Of a stretch of DNA of 64,000 nucleotides, positions 55,120-64,000 are shown one piece after another. Source of the stretch: Agrobacterium sp. a22-2. GTDB taxonomy: Bacteria; Pseudomonadota; Alphaproteobacteria; Rhizobiales; Rhizobiaceae. The position numbers and the translations under genes were made by a program. The notes beneath the pieces are model-generated. The model was not told where the DNA came from and searched no databases. It saw nothing but the letters and a program-made list of their open reading frames with translations. Within the stretch, counting starts at the first letter, position 1; every line of letters begins with the position of its first letter. The stretch is taken from contig NZ_JAAXMM010000005.1 in the NCBI RefSeq assembly GCF_012276985.1, forward strand, positions 186,001 to 250,000, read 5' to 3'.

Positions 55120-58100
55120 TTACTCGGCTGCGTCCGGCAACTGGCCTGCTTGAGCGTCGTCGAGCTTGGAATTCTCCAGTTCGACGCTGAGGCCCAGCGA
55201 GCGCATTTCCTTGACGAGAACGTTGAAGCTTTCCGGAATACCGGCCTCGAACGTATCGTCGCCTCGGACGATCGCCTCGTAGACCTTGGTACGGCCAGCC
55301 ACGTCGTCCGACTTCACCGTCAGCATTTCCTGCAGGGTGTAGGCGGCGCCGTAGGCTTCGAGAGCCCAGACTTCCATTTCCCCGAAGCGCTGACCGCCGA
55401 ACTGCGCCTTACCACCAAGCGGCTGCTGGGTGACGAGCGAGTAAGGACCGATCGAACGGGCGTGGATCTTGTCGTCGACCAAGTGGTTGAGCTTCAGCAT
55501 ATAGATGTAGCCCACGGTCACCTGCCGGTCGAACTGTTCGCCCGTACGTCCGTCATAGAGCGTCGACTGACCCGATTCCTTCAGGCCTGCCTGCAGCAGC
55601 ATCTCGTTGACGTCGGCTTCCACCGCGCCATCGAAGACCGGCGTGGCGATCGATACGCCGCGACGGGTCTGCTCGGCCAAACGGACGATCGATTCATCGT
55701 CGTAGTCCTTGATCGGCTCGCCCTTCGGACCGGAACCGATGACGCTGTCGATGACATCGCGCAGCGGCTGGATTTCAGCCCCTGCCTTGTAGGCATCAAG
55801 CATCGCACCGATCTTCTTGCCCATGCCGGCACAAGCCCAGCCCAGATGCGTTTCCAGGATCTGGCCGACGTTCATGCGCGACGGCACGCCGAGCGGGTTC
55901 AACACCACGTCGACATGGGTGCCGTCTTCGAGGAACGGCATGTCTTCGACCGGAACGATCCGCGACACGACGCCCTTGTTGCCATGACGGCCGGCCATCT
56001 TGTCGCCCGGCTGAATCTTGCGCTTCACAGCGACGAAGACCTTGACCATCTTCATGACGCCCGGAGGCATTTCGTCGCCGCGCTGGACCTTTTCGACCTT
56101 GTCCATGAAGCGCTGTTCGAGCAGCGACTTCGACTCGTCGTACTGGCCGCGCAGGGCTTCCAGTTCGGTCTGGATGCTTTCGTCTTCGACGGCAAACATC
56201 CACCATTGCGACCGCGGATACTCGCTGATCACGTCATTGGCGAGGGTGACGCCCTTCTTGAAGCCCTTCGGGCCGGCAATGGCGGTCTGGCCGCGCAGCA
56301 TGTCCAGCAGACGACCGTAGATGTTACGGTCGAGAATGGCCTGCTCGTCGTCACGGTCCTTGGCAAGACGTTCGATTTCCTCGCGCTCGATCGCCATCGC
56401 ACGTTCGTCCTTTTCAACGCCGTGGCGGTTGAAAACGCGAACTTCGACGATGGTGCCGAAGGTGCCCGGAGGCATGCGCATCGAGGTGTCGCGAACGTCG
56501 GAGGCCTTTTCGCCGAAGATGGCGCGCAGAAGCTTTTCTTCCGGCGTCATCGGGCTTTCGCCCTTCGGCGTGATCTTGCCGACCAGGATGTCGCCAGGAG
56601 CCACTTCCGCACCGATATAGACGATACCGGCTTCGTCGAGGTTCTTCAGCGCTTCTTCCGAAACGTTCGGAATGTCGCGGGTGATTTCTTCCGGACCAAG
56701 CTTGGTGTCGCGCGCCATCACTTCGAATTCCTCGATGTGGATGGAGGTGAACACGTCGTCCGACACGATGCGCTCGGAGAGCAGGATCGAGTCTTCGTAG
56801 TTGTAGCCGTTCCACGGCATGAACGCGACGAGCGCGTTGCGGCCAAGCGCCAGATCGCCCAGATCCGTCGACGGACCGTCGGCGATGATGTCGCCCTTGT
56901 TGAGGACGTCGCCGACATTGACCAGCGGACGCTGGTTGATGCAGGTGTTCTGGTTGGAACGCTGAAACTTCTGCAGGCGATAGATGTCAACGCCTGATTT
57001 CGACGATTCCAGATCTTCCGTGGCGCGGATAACGATACGCGTCGCGTCGACCTGGTCGACCACGCCGCCACGACGGGCAGCAATGGCAGCGCCGGAGTCG
57101 CGGGCGACGACCGGCTCCATGCCGGTGCCGACGAACGGCGCTTCGGCCCGGACCAGCGGCACGGCCTGACGCTGCATGTTCGAGCCCATCAGAGCGCGGT
57201 TGGCGTCGTCGTTTTCCAGGAACGGGATGAGCGCTGCCGCAACAGACACGAGCTGCTTCGGCGAAACGTCCATCAGGTTCACGGTGTCGCGCGGCGCCAG
57301 CATGACTTCGCCGGCATGACGGCAAACCACGAACTCTTCAACGAACGTGAAGTCCGATGTCAGTTCCGAGTTTGCCTGGGCGACGTAGTACTTGGCTTCT
57401 TCCATGGCCGACAGATAGACCACGTCGGTGGTGACCTTGCCGTCGACGATCTTGCGGTACGGGCTTTCGATGAAGCCGTACTTGTTGACGCGGGCGAAGG
57501 TGGCCAGCGAGTTGATCAGACCGATGTTCGGACCTTCCGGCGTCTCGATCGGGCAAATACGGCCGTAGTGGGTCGGATGCACGTCGCGGACTTCGAAGCC
57601 GGCGCGCTCGCGGGTCAGACCACCCGGTCCAAGAGCCGAAAGACGACGCTTGTGGGTGATTTCCGAAAGCGGGTTCACCTGGTCCATGAACTGCGACAGC
57701 TGCGAGGAGCCGAAGAATTCGCGAACGGCGGCTGCAGCCGGCTTGGCGTTGATCAGGTCCTGCGGCATGACGGTGTCGATCTCGATCGACGACATGCGTT
57801 CCTTGATGGCGCGTTCCATGCGCAAGAGACCCAGGCGGTACTGGTTCTCCATCAATTCACCGACCGAGCGAACGCGGCGGTTGCCGAGGTTGTCGATATC
57901 GTCGATCTCGCCCTTGCCGTCGCGCAGTTCGACCAGCATCTTGACCACGGCCAGGATATCGTCCTTGCGCAGAACGCGAACGGTATCGGCAACTTCGAGG
58001 TCGAGGCGCATGTTCATCTTGACGCGACCGACGGCCGACAGATCGTAGCGCTCGGCGTCGAAGAACAGCGAGTTGAACATCGCTTCGGCCGATTCCATCG

Positions 58101-59262
58101 TCGGCGGCTCACCGGGCCGCATGACGCGGTAGATGTCGAACAGAGCGTCCTGGCGGTTCTCGTTCTTGTCGGCGGTCAGGGTATTGCGGATATAGGCGCC
58201 GACATTGATATGGTCGATGCCCAGAACCGGAATGGCCGTGAAACCGGCGTCCAGAATGATCGGCAGGGTCTTCTCGTCGATTTCGTCGCCGGCTTCGAGA
58301 TAGATCTCGCCGGTCGCCATGTTGACGATGTCTTCGGCCAGATAGTTGCCGTACAACTCGTCATCAGTGGCGCGCAGAGCCTTCAGGCCCTTGTCCTGCA
58401 ACTGGCGGAGCAGGCGCGATGTCATCTTCTTGCCGGCCTCGACGGCAACTTCGCCGGTGTCGGCGTCGATCAGGTCGACAATGGTCTTGGCGCCCTTCAT
58501 CGTTTCCGGATTGAAGGGAATGCGCCAGCCGCCCTTGGCATCGCGCTCATAGGTCGACTTGGAATAGAAGGTCGAGAGAATCTCTTCGCCGTCCATGCCG
58601 AGCGCCATCAGCAGCGAGGTCACGGGGATCTTGCGGCGACGGTCGATACGGGCGTGGACGATGTCCTTGGCGTCGAATTCGATGTCGAGCCAGGAACCGC
58701 GATAGGGAATGACGCGGGCCGCAAACAGCAGCTTGCCCGAGGAATGGCTCTTGCCCTTGTCGTGGTCGAAGAACACGCCCGGCGAACGGTGCATCTGCGA
58801 AACGATGACGCGCTCGGTACCATTGACGATGAAGGTACCGTTATTGGTCATGAGCGGCATGTCGCCCATGTAAACGGACTGTTCCTTGATGTCCTTGATC
58901 GAGCGGGCGCCCGTATCCTCGTCGATATCGAACACGATGAGGCGCAACGTCACCTTCAGCGGCGCAGCATAGGTCAGGTCGCGCTGACGGCATTCGTCAA
59001 CGTCGAATTTCGGCGGTTCGAATTCATACGACACGAATTCCAGCATCGAAGCGCCGGAAAAATCGGTGATCGGGAAGACGGACTTGAAAACGGCTTGAAG
59101 CCCCTCATCGGGACGGCCACCCTGAGGCTCGTCAACCATGAGGAACTGGTCGTAGGATGCCTTCTGAACCTCGATGAGGTTCGGCATTTCCGCGACTTCT
59201 GGAATTTTACCAAAAAACTTGCGTACGCGCCTGCGACCGTTAAACGAAAGGGTCTGAGCCAT
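55120..59262 (-). CDS. rpoB: DNA-directed RNA polymerase subunit beta
   Basis: The subunit has 1380 aa, full length. The rifampicin region reads [30 protein letters not shown]; the residues equivalent to E. coli D516, H526 and S531 are unmutated, so sensitivity is expected, although valine replaces asparagine 518. The C-terminal [25 protein letters not shown] is standard. AAAGGAG precedes ATG 59262; the in-frame extension to 59331 is not supported. It follows rplL after 263 nt with two hairpins. Confidence 0.98.
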   Translation of the reverse strand: MAQTLSFNGRRRVRKFFGKIPEVAEMPNLIEVQKASYDQFLMVDEPQGGRPDEGLQAVFKSVFPITDFSGASMLEFVSYEFEPPKFDVDECRQRDLTYAAPLKVTLRLIVFDIDEDTGARSIKDIKEQSVYMGDMPLMTNNGTFIVNGTERVIVSQMHRSPGVFFDHDKGKSHSSGKLLFAARVIPYRGSWLDIEFDAKDIVHARIDRRRKIPVTSLLMALGMDGEEILSTFYSKSTYERDAKGGWRIPFNPETMKGAKTIVDLIDADTGEVAVEAGKKMTSRLLRQLQDKGLKALRATDDELYGNYLAEDIVNMATGEIYLEAGDEIDEKTLPIILDAGFTAIPVLGIDHINVGAYIRNTLTADKNENRQDALFDIYRVMRPGEPPTMESAEAMFNSLFFDAERYDLSAVGRVKMNMRLDLEVADTVRVLRKDDILAVVKMLVELRDGKGEIDDIDNLGNRRVRSVGELMENQYRLGLLRMERAIKERMSSIEIDTVMPQDLINAKPAAAAVREFFGSSQLSQFMDQVNPLSEITHKRRLSALGPGGLTRERAGFEVRDVHPTHYGRICPIETPEGPNIGLINSLATFARVNKYGFIESPYRKIVDGKVTTDVVYLSAMEEAKYYVAQANSELTSDFTFVEEFVVCRHAGEVMLAPRDTVNLMDVSPKQLVSVAAALIPFLENDDANRALMGSNMQRQAVPLVRAEAPFVGTGMEPVVARDSGAAIAARRGGVVDQVDATRIVIRATEDLESSKSGVDIYRLQKFQRSNQNTCINQRPLVNVGDVLNKGDIIADGPSTDLGDLALGRNALVAFMPWNGYNYEDSILLSERIVSDDVFTSIHIEEFEVMARDTKLGPEEITRDIPNVSEEALKNLDEAGIVYIGAEVAPGDILVGKITPKGESPMTPEEKLLRAIFGEKASDVRDTSMRMPPGTFGTIVEVRVFNRHGVEKDERAMAIEREEIERLAKDRDDEQAILDRNIYGRLLDMLRGQTAIAGPKGFKKGVTLANDVISEYPRSQWWMFAVEDESIQTELEALRGQYDESKSLLEQRFMDKVEKVQRGDEMPPGVMKMVKVFVAVKRKIQPGDKMAGRHGNKGVVSRIVPVEDMPFLEDGTHVDVVLNPLGVPSRMNVGQILETHLGWACAGMGKKIGAMLDAYKAGAEIQPLRDVIDSVIGSGPKGEPIKDYDDESIVRLAEQTRRGVSIATPVFDGAVEADVNEMLLQAGLKESGQSTLYDGRTGEQFDRQVTVGYIYMLKLNHLVDDKIHARSIGPYSLVTQQPLGGKAQFGGQRFGEMEVWALEAYGAAYTLQEMLTVKSDDVAGRTKVYEAIVRGDDTFEAGIPESFNVLVKEMRSLGLSVELENSKLDDAQAGQLPDAAE

Positions 59263-59424
59263 CGTCGCTCCTTTAAATTTTGCATCCGGGCCTGCAACGG
59301 ACGGGGTTCGCTGGCCAGTCGATCCCGTCAATCAATGGATTTTTTCAATCTCGTTTCACATCCCGAAACCGCAGGCCGGATTGCCAATTACAGTTCGGTT
59401 CGAAACCATCCTCTTGAAGAACCC

Positions 59425-59461
59425 ATTACCCAAAAGCCGGTTTGACGGGCTTTTGGGTAAT
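59425..59461 (-). other. Stem-loop 2 in the rplL-rpoB gap
   Basis: The perfect 14-bp arms ATTACCCAAAAGCC and GGCTTTTGGGTAAT enclose a 9-base loop. No T tract follows on the minus strand. In E. coli this gap holds an attenuator and an RNase III site that lower rpoB expression relative to rplL; the same role is inferred here. Confidence 0.6.
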
Positions 59462-59483
59462 CCGTTCACAAGAAATTGTGACC

Positions 59484-59508
59484 GGGAGAGGGCTTACCGC
59501 CCTCTCCC
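59484..59508 (-). other. Stem-loop 1 in the rplL-rpoB gap
   Basis: The perfect 10-bp arms GGGAGAGGGC and GCCCTCTCCC enclose a 5-base loop, 17 nt past the rplL stop. There is no T tract. It is paired with the longer hairpin at 59425-59461. Confidence 0.6.
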
Positions 59509-59525
59509 AACCACGACTTCCGATA

Positions 59526-59903
<378 letters not shown>

Positions 59904-59961
59904 TTTACTAGTTCCTTATATTCGGTTCGAACCGGTTTGATATAACAGCGAAAAATCCGCC

Positions 59962-60480
59962 TTAAGCGGCTTCGTCCTTCTTGGCATAGGCGGCGAACAC
60001 GCGGGCCAGCTGAGCTGCCGGTGCTGCGACAACGCCTGCAATGCGGGTAGCCGGTGTCTGGATCATGCCCAGCAGCTTCGCACGCAGTTCGTCCAGCGAA
60101 GGCAGGGTCGCAAGCGACTTGACTGCATCTGCGCTGAGCGTCGTTGTTCCCATGGAACCACCCAGGACCACGATCTTGTCGTTGGTCTTGGCGAAATCCA
60201 TGACGACCTTGGGAGCGGTGATCGGGTCATTGCTGTAGGCAATGAGCGTCTGACCCTTGAACAGGTCCGACATCCCTTCCGCTTCCGTGCCCTGAAGAGC
60301 GATCTTGGCCAGGCGGTTTTTCGCGACTTTGACGGTACCGCCAGCTGCGCGCATCTTCGAACGAAAGTCGTTCATTTGCGCAACCGTGACACCAGCATAG
60401 TGGGCCACGACAACCGAACCGGAAGCCTTGAAGACTTCGTTCAGCTCCGTGACGAATTCGCGTTTTTCCGCTCTTTCCAC
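59962..60480 (-). CDS. rplJ: 50S ribosomal protein L10
   Basis: L10 has 172 aa and anchors L7/L12 dimers to 23S rRNA. It begins [17 protein letters not shown] from GTG 60480, preceded by TGGAGAC; the frame is open upstream to 60627, but that stretch is leader RNA. The C-terminal helix that binds L7/L12 ([23 protein letters not shown]) is present. A 347-nt structured leader suggests autoregulation by L10-L7/L12. Confidence 0.96.
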   Translation of the reverse strand: MERAEKREFVTELNEVFKASGSVVVAHYAGVTVAQMNDFRSKMRAAGGTVKVAKNRLAKIALQGTEAEGMSDLFKGQTLIAYSNDPITAPKVVMDFAKTNDKIVVLGGSMGTTTLSADAVKSLATLPSLDELRAKLLGMIQTPATRIAGVVAAPAAQLARVFAAYAKKDEAA

Positions 60481-60827
60481 TGTCTGTCTCCAGTTGACAG
60501 GATCGAAATCCAACGATCCTGCCGGGTTTGCCTTTGCCTCAAGGGATCCAATCATGTCGGATCCCAAGCGGCGCTTGAGGATCCTGTCCCCTCGCACTGT
60601 CACCCGAAGGCTCCAGGCACAAGGCACACAAGGCTCGAACCGACTTTCTTCACGGCGTCGAAACGCCCTTCAAAATCCGGGTCTTACCCGTCTCATGCCG
60701 GCTAAACGATTAAGGCCTAAGCCACCAGCAATCTCGGACAGGAAATCCGGGTTGCCCCGGACATCTCCGGCCCCGAAGGGCCGGAAATTCTTGGATAACC
60801 GGAGCCGCAAGGGCTCCGGCAAATTCT
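60481..60827 (-). promoter_or_regulatory. Structured leader upstream of rplJ
   Basis: These 347 bases between rplA and rplJ contain no gene. Hairpins in transcript order are: CCGGAGCC/GGCTCCGG (60799-60819), CCGGCCC-UUCG-GGGCCGG (60767-60784), GGATCC+CAAGC with GCTTG+GGATCC (60559-60584), and AGGATCG/CGATCCT (60499-60520). The last is close to the rplJ ribosome-binding site. The layout fits an L10-type autoregulatory leader, possibly with its own promoter. Confidence 0.6.
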
Positions 60828-61526
60828 TTAGGCGGCGGTGACCGAGGCCGGGTCGATCTTGACGCCCGGGCCCATGGTCGAAGAGATGGCTACGCGCTTG
60901 ACGTAGTTGCCCTTGGCACCAGCCGGCTTGGCCTTGACGACGGCGTCGGCAAAAGCCTTGATGTTTTCTTCGAGAGCCTTGGCGTCGAACGAGGCCTTGC
61001 CGATACCGGCGTGGATGATACCAGCCTTCTCGACACGGAACTCGACAGCACCGCCCTTGGAAGCCTTGACGGCGCCAGCGACGTCCATGGTCACGGTGCC
61101 GACCTTCGGGTTCGGCATCATGCCGCGCGGGCCGAGAACCTTACCGAGACGACCGACCAGCGGCATCATGTCCGGGGTGGCGATGCAACGATCGAAGTCG
61201 ATCTTGCCGCCCTGAACGATTTCGACCAGGTCTTCGGCGCCAACGACGTCTGCACCAGCAGCCTTGGCTTCCTCAGCCTTGGCGCCACGGGCGAAAACGG
61301 CAACGCGAACGTCACGGCCGGTGCCGTTCGGCAAGTTGACGACGCCACGAACCATCTGGTCGGCGTGACGCGGGTCGACACCGAGGTTCATCGAGATTTC
61401 CACGGTTTCGTCGAACTTGGCGACGGCCCGTTCCTTGACCATCACGATTGCGTCGGACAGAGCAACGAGCTTTGTCGGGTCAACGCCTTCGCGGATCTTC
61501 TGCATGCGCTTTGCGAGCTTAGCCAT
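60828..61526 (-). CDS. rplA: 50S ribosomal protein L1
   Basis: L1 has 232 aa and forms the mobile stalk that releases E-site tRNA; in E. coli it represses the L11 operon. It contains [19 protein letters not shown] and the RNA-binding [25 protein letters not shown] 61526 is preferred over 61532; it lies 2 nt after the rplK stop, so translation is coupled. Confidence 0.98.
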   Translation of the reverse strand: MAKLAKRMQKIREGVDPTKLVALSDAIVMVKERAVAKFDETVEISMNLGVDPRHADQMVRGVVNLPNGTGRDVRVAVFARGAKAEEAKAAGADVVGAEDLVEIVQGGKIDFDRCIATPDMMPLVGRLGKVLGPRGMMPNPKVGTVTMDVAGAVKASKGGAVEFRVEKAGIIHAGIGKASFDAKALEENIKAFADAVVKAKPAGAKGNYVKRVAISSTMGPGVKIDPASVTAA

Positions 61527-61528
61527 GA

Positions 61529-61960
61529 TCAACCTACCACTTCCAGGCCCATGGAGCGGGCAGAGCCCTCGACCATTGCCATTGCGCCTTCGACGTCAGC
61601 CGCGTTCAGATCCTTCATCTTGGCTTCGGCGATCGAACGGATCTGAGCCTTGGTGAGGGAACCAGCTTTCGGGCCCTTGCCGGGCGTCTTCGAGCCGGAC
61701 GTCAGCTTTGCTTCCTTCTTCAGGAAGTAGCTGACCGGCGGCTGCTTCATGATGAAGGTGAAGGACTTGTCCTGATAGTAGGTGATGACGACCGGGATCG
61801 GCATGCCCTTTTCAAGTTCCTGCGTGGCGGCATTGAACGCCTTGCAGAATTCCATGATGTTTACGCCACGCTGACCAAGCGCCGGGCCGATTGGCGGGGA
61901 CGGGTTTGCCGATCCTGCCTTGACCTGAAGCTTGAGCTGGCCTGCAACTTTCTTAGCCAT
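61529..61960 (-). CDS. rplK: 50S ribosomal protein L11
   Basis: L11 has 143 aa and sits at the GTPase-associated centre, where it contacts EF-G and RelA. It contains [35 protein letters not shown] (in part: [19 protein letters not shown]), with the proline-rich thiostrepton-contact region, and the end [18 protein letters not shown]. It leads the rplKA pair, 152 nt past nusG. Confidence 0.98.
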   Translation of the reverse strand: MAKKVAGQLKLQVKAGSANPSPPIGPALGQRGVNIMEFCKAFNAATQELEKGMPIPVVITYYQDKSFTFIMKQPPVSYFLKKEAKLTSGSKTPGKGPKAGSLTKAQIRSIAEAKMKDLNAADVEGAMAMVEGSARSMGLEVVG

Positions 61961-62112
61961 TTCTCTCTGCCTTTCGTAACGGACCGGTTTCCCGGCCCCG
62001 ATAAGCCGGACATGTCCGGCGGCTGCGGTTGCGTGGTGCGGACGATGGATCCGGCTTCAGATCCCTATCCTTCCACGCGTTTCAGGCGAGACGCCAGGTC
62101 TCGCCCTTCAAC

Positions 62113-62643
62113 TCAGACCTTTTCGACCTGAGCGTATTCCAGTTCGACCGGGGTCGCACGACCGAAGATGGAAACCTCCACCTTCAAGCGCGAACGCTCC
62201 TCGTCGACATCCTGCACGGTGCCGTTGAACGAGGCGAACGGACCATCGGACACACGAACCTGTTCGCCGATCTCGAACGACACCGAAGACTTCGGACGCT
62301 CGACACCTTCCTGAACCTGGCCAAGGATACGCTCGGCTTCGAAGTCCGGGATCGGAACAGGCTTGTTGTCGGACCCCAGAAAGCCGGTGACCTTCGGGGT
62401 ATTCTTGATAAGGTGATAGGCCTCATCCGTCAGGTTCGCCCGCACCAACACGTAGCCCGGGAAAAACTTGCGTTCGCTGTCGACCTTGCGGCCACGGCGA
62501 ACTTCGACAACCTTTTCAGTAGGAACAAGGATCCTCTCGAACAGATGGCTCAGCCCTTTTTGCTTCGCCTTCTCCTCGATGGATTCTGCCACCTTCTTTT
62601 CAAAATTTGAATAAGCGTGGACGATATACCAACGCGCCGCCAT
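62113..62643 (-). CDS. nusG: Transcription termination/antitermination factor NusG
   Basis: NusG has 176 aa. Its NGN domain (ARWYIVHAYSNFEKKVAESI, KFFPGYVLVRANL) binds RNA polymerase, and the C-terminal KOW domain (VRVSDGPFASFNGTVQDVD) binds Rho or S10. It links transcription to translation. It lies 16 nt after secE in the usual secE-nusG-rplK order. Confidence 0.98.
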   Translation of the reverse strand: MAARWYIVHAYSNFEKKVAESIEEKAKQKGLSHLFERILVPTEKVVEVRRGRKVDSERKFFPGYVLVRANLTDEAYHLIKNTPKVTGFLGSDNKPVPIPDFEAERILGQVQEGVERPKSSVSFEIGEQVRVSDGPFASFNGTVQDVDEERSRLKVEVSIFGRATPVELEYAQVEKV

Positions 62644-62659
62644 GTTCGTCTCCGCCCGA

Positions 62660-62860
62660 TTAATTGCCGACGCTCAGCACCAAGCTGATCAACCAGCCAA
62701 TCAGCTGGTCCGCCGCAAAGAAAAACAGCGCGGCAAAGACGACCATGAACAACACCATAGCCGTGGAGATCATGGTTTCACGACGCGACGGCCATGTCAC
62801 CTTGGACGTCTCAGAGCGAACCTGCTGCAGAAACGTGAATGGATTTGTCTTCGATGCCAT
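62660..62860 (-). CDS. secE: Preprotein translocase subunit SecE
   Basis: SecE has 66 aa, the short single-helix form. A cytoplasmic amphipathic stretch, PFTFLQQVRSETSKVTWPSRRE, with the conserved W-P-S/T motif precedes one transmembrane helix (MVLFMVVFAALFFFAADQL). It clamps SecY in the Sec channel. It is cotranscribed with nusG and probably with tRNA-Trp upstream. Confidence 0.96.
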   Translation of the reverse strand: MASKTNPFTFLQQVRSETSKVTWPSRRETMISTAMVLFMVVFAALFFFAADQLIGWLISLVLSVGN

Positions 62861-63055
62861 CTATTGCCCACGCATATACGGCGCGTAAAGCTGAACATTT
62901 CAGCCCCACGCACCGCGTGTCTGTTTGAACCCCTACATAAACACCGATTCCCTTTTTCACAAGGGGAATTCGATCTTCAGCGAAAATTTAACCGTTACCC
63001 GGTTCGTCCCATGCCCATCCTGCAGCAACGTCGTTGCGCTTCCCGGCAAATGGAA

Positions 63056-63131
<76 letters not shown>

Positions 63132-63260
63132 ATGCCTTGTCTCTCTTTCAAGAAACCGCCTGCAGTGTTCCGCCAGCGGGCATGGCGCTCCCTTTACGGT
63201 GCGACGCGCGGATTGGCAAGTCTGTTTTTTGGTTTTCGCCCGTCATTTTCCGTCAATCCG

Positions 63261-63923
63261 CTACCATGTTCTCTGGAAGCCGGCGCGGAACGTGGCCGAC
63301 GGCTTGGACAGGACATCGTCGACGGAGGCGGAGACGGTCACGTCGCGCATCAGGCTTTTCTCCACGCTGATGGAGCCGGCCATGACGCGCTCCGCCGGGT
63401 CGACGAAGCCTTCCGACACCAGCGCGGCGCGAATGTCCGGCAGGCTGATCCTCAGCGTCTGGCGCGCTACGACACCGGCCCCCTCGCCTCCCGCTGCCCG
63501 CGCCTCCAGCACGCGACTGGTCTGCAGGTCTATGGACGGCGTGGCAATCCAGGTGCGAAGGCGGGTCAGGGACAGGGTCGATGCGCCGGCCCTCGGGTCA
63601 TAGGCGGCGACAAGCGTCGTATCCCGGCTCTCGGCGGGCATGCGTTGTTCGCTGAGCTTGACATTGCCCCACAGCCGGACCGGCAGGCTCTCGCCGTCCA
63701 CAGCCCCCTCGTCGCTGGCGATGATCGACGCATCCGCGCCGACGGACGGACTGAACCGGCTGCGCAACTGGACACCGGTGTGGAAGCTCACCGCATTCTT
63801 CCCGAGCCGGGAGACATCCCAGATCAAGGGCAGATCCTCGGCATGGACGGGCACGGAACTGAATACCGTCACCAACAGGACGCCGGCGGCGACGGCTTTC
63901 GCCGCGCGTTGCAAGATCGTCAT
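63261..63923 (-). CDS. Exported protein of unknown function
   Basis: The protein has 220 aa. It has a Sec signal peptide (ILQRAAKAVAAGVLLVTVFSS, cleavage near PVHAE) and a beta-rich mature part with several alternating hydrophobic strands ending in an aromatic residue (GFQRTW). That is suggestive of, but not sufficient for, an outer-membrane or periplasmic beta protein. I recognise no family. The ribosome-binding site before ATG 63923 is weak, and the gene begins 11 nt after the stop of a preceding frame, so the two may be coupled. Confidence 0.75.
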   Translation of the reverse strand: MTILQRAAKAVAAGVLLVTVFSSVPVHAEDLPLIWDVSRLGKNAVSFHTGVQLRSRFSPSVGADASIIASDEGAVDGESLPVRLWGNVKLSEQRMPAESRDTTLVAAYDPRAGASTLSLTRLRTWIATPSIDLQTSRVLEARAAGGEGAGVVARQTLRISLPDIRAALVSEGFVDPAERVMAGSISVEKSLMRDVTVSASVDDVLSKPSATFRAGFQRTW

Positions 63924-63934
63924 AGGGAAACCGC

Positions 63935-64000
63935 TTATTCAATCAGCCAAAAGATACGCTCGATATCGAGAGCGCGGCGGAGAATGCATGCGGACTGTTT
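63935..64000 (-). CDS. Possible C-terminal end of a gene running out of the window
   Basis: The minus-strand frame is open from the window edge and ends at TAA 63937-63935 with the residues LRRALDIERIFWLIE. Its stop is 11 nt before the next start, as in an operon. With only 21 codons visible the call is tentative and no product can be named. Confidence 0.35.
   Translation of the reverse strand, partial: KQSACILRRALDIERIFWLIE

Overview
This window looks like a chromosomal segment from a member of the Rhizobiales, most likely Rhizobiaceae. It is GC-rich, its -10/-35 signals resemble the rhizobial CTTGAC/CTATAT pattern, its ribonucleotide reductase is the large B12-dependent NrdJ, its adenylate kinase has a four-cysteine lid, and the order of its ribosomal protein and RNA polymerase genes is the usual alphaproteobacterial one. 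I cannot name a species from sequence alone.

Bases 1-29,000 are a mosaic of small housekeeping and envelope units. First come WrbA, a molybdopterin-binding-domain protein, a tandem universal stress protein and the phosphoribosyltransferase Gpt. Next is an exoprotease region on the minus strand: a frameshifted subtilase-like RTX protein whose catalytic serine is replaced by Asp, and an intact serralysin-type metalloprotease with a closely related C-terminal secretion module. A chemoreceptor with a secreted Cache-like partner follows, then nrdJ behind two NrdR boxes 31 bp apart. After that lie a divergent signal-peptidase homologue lacking the catalytic lysine, two LprI-like and one DUF1036 exported proteins, a degQ-rarA operon, an endonuclease/exonuclease/phosphatase-fold protein, ilvD, and the periplasmic methionine-sulfoxide repair pair msrPQ.

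Bases 29,147-48,571 hold one long minus-strand ribosomal block. In transcription order it runs rpsL-rpsG-fusA-tuf (str), rpsJ to rpsQ (S10), rplN to secY-adk (spc), then rpsM-rpsK-rpoA-rplQ (alpha). Intrinsic-terminator-like hairpins sit at the tuf/rpsJ, rpsQ/rplN and rplO/secY borders, and a good promoter lies 262 nt upstream of rpsL. Bases 48,572-50,655 carry a plus-strand hypothetical gene and a minus-strand di-haem cytochrome c peroxidase with a FixK/FNR-type box.

Bases 50,708-63,131 hold the second expression-machinery block, in transcription order tRNA-Trp, secE, nusG, rplK, rplA, rplJ, rplL, rpoB, rpoC. The rplJ leader and the rplL-rpoB and rpoB-rpoC gaps contain perfect stem-loops. 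The window closes with an exported hypothetical protein and the tail of a further gene. I found no CRISPR array, prophage or complete insertion sequence. The items most worth following up are the pseudo-protease/serralysin pair, the lysine-less signal peptidase homologue, the NrdR-controlled nrdJ promoter, the chemoreceptor/Cache pair and the stem-loops between ribosomal genes.
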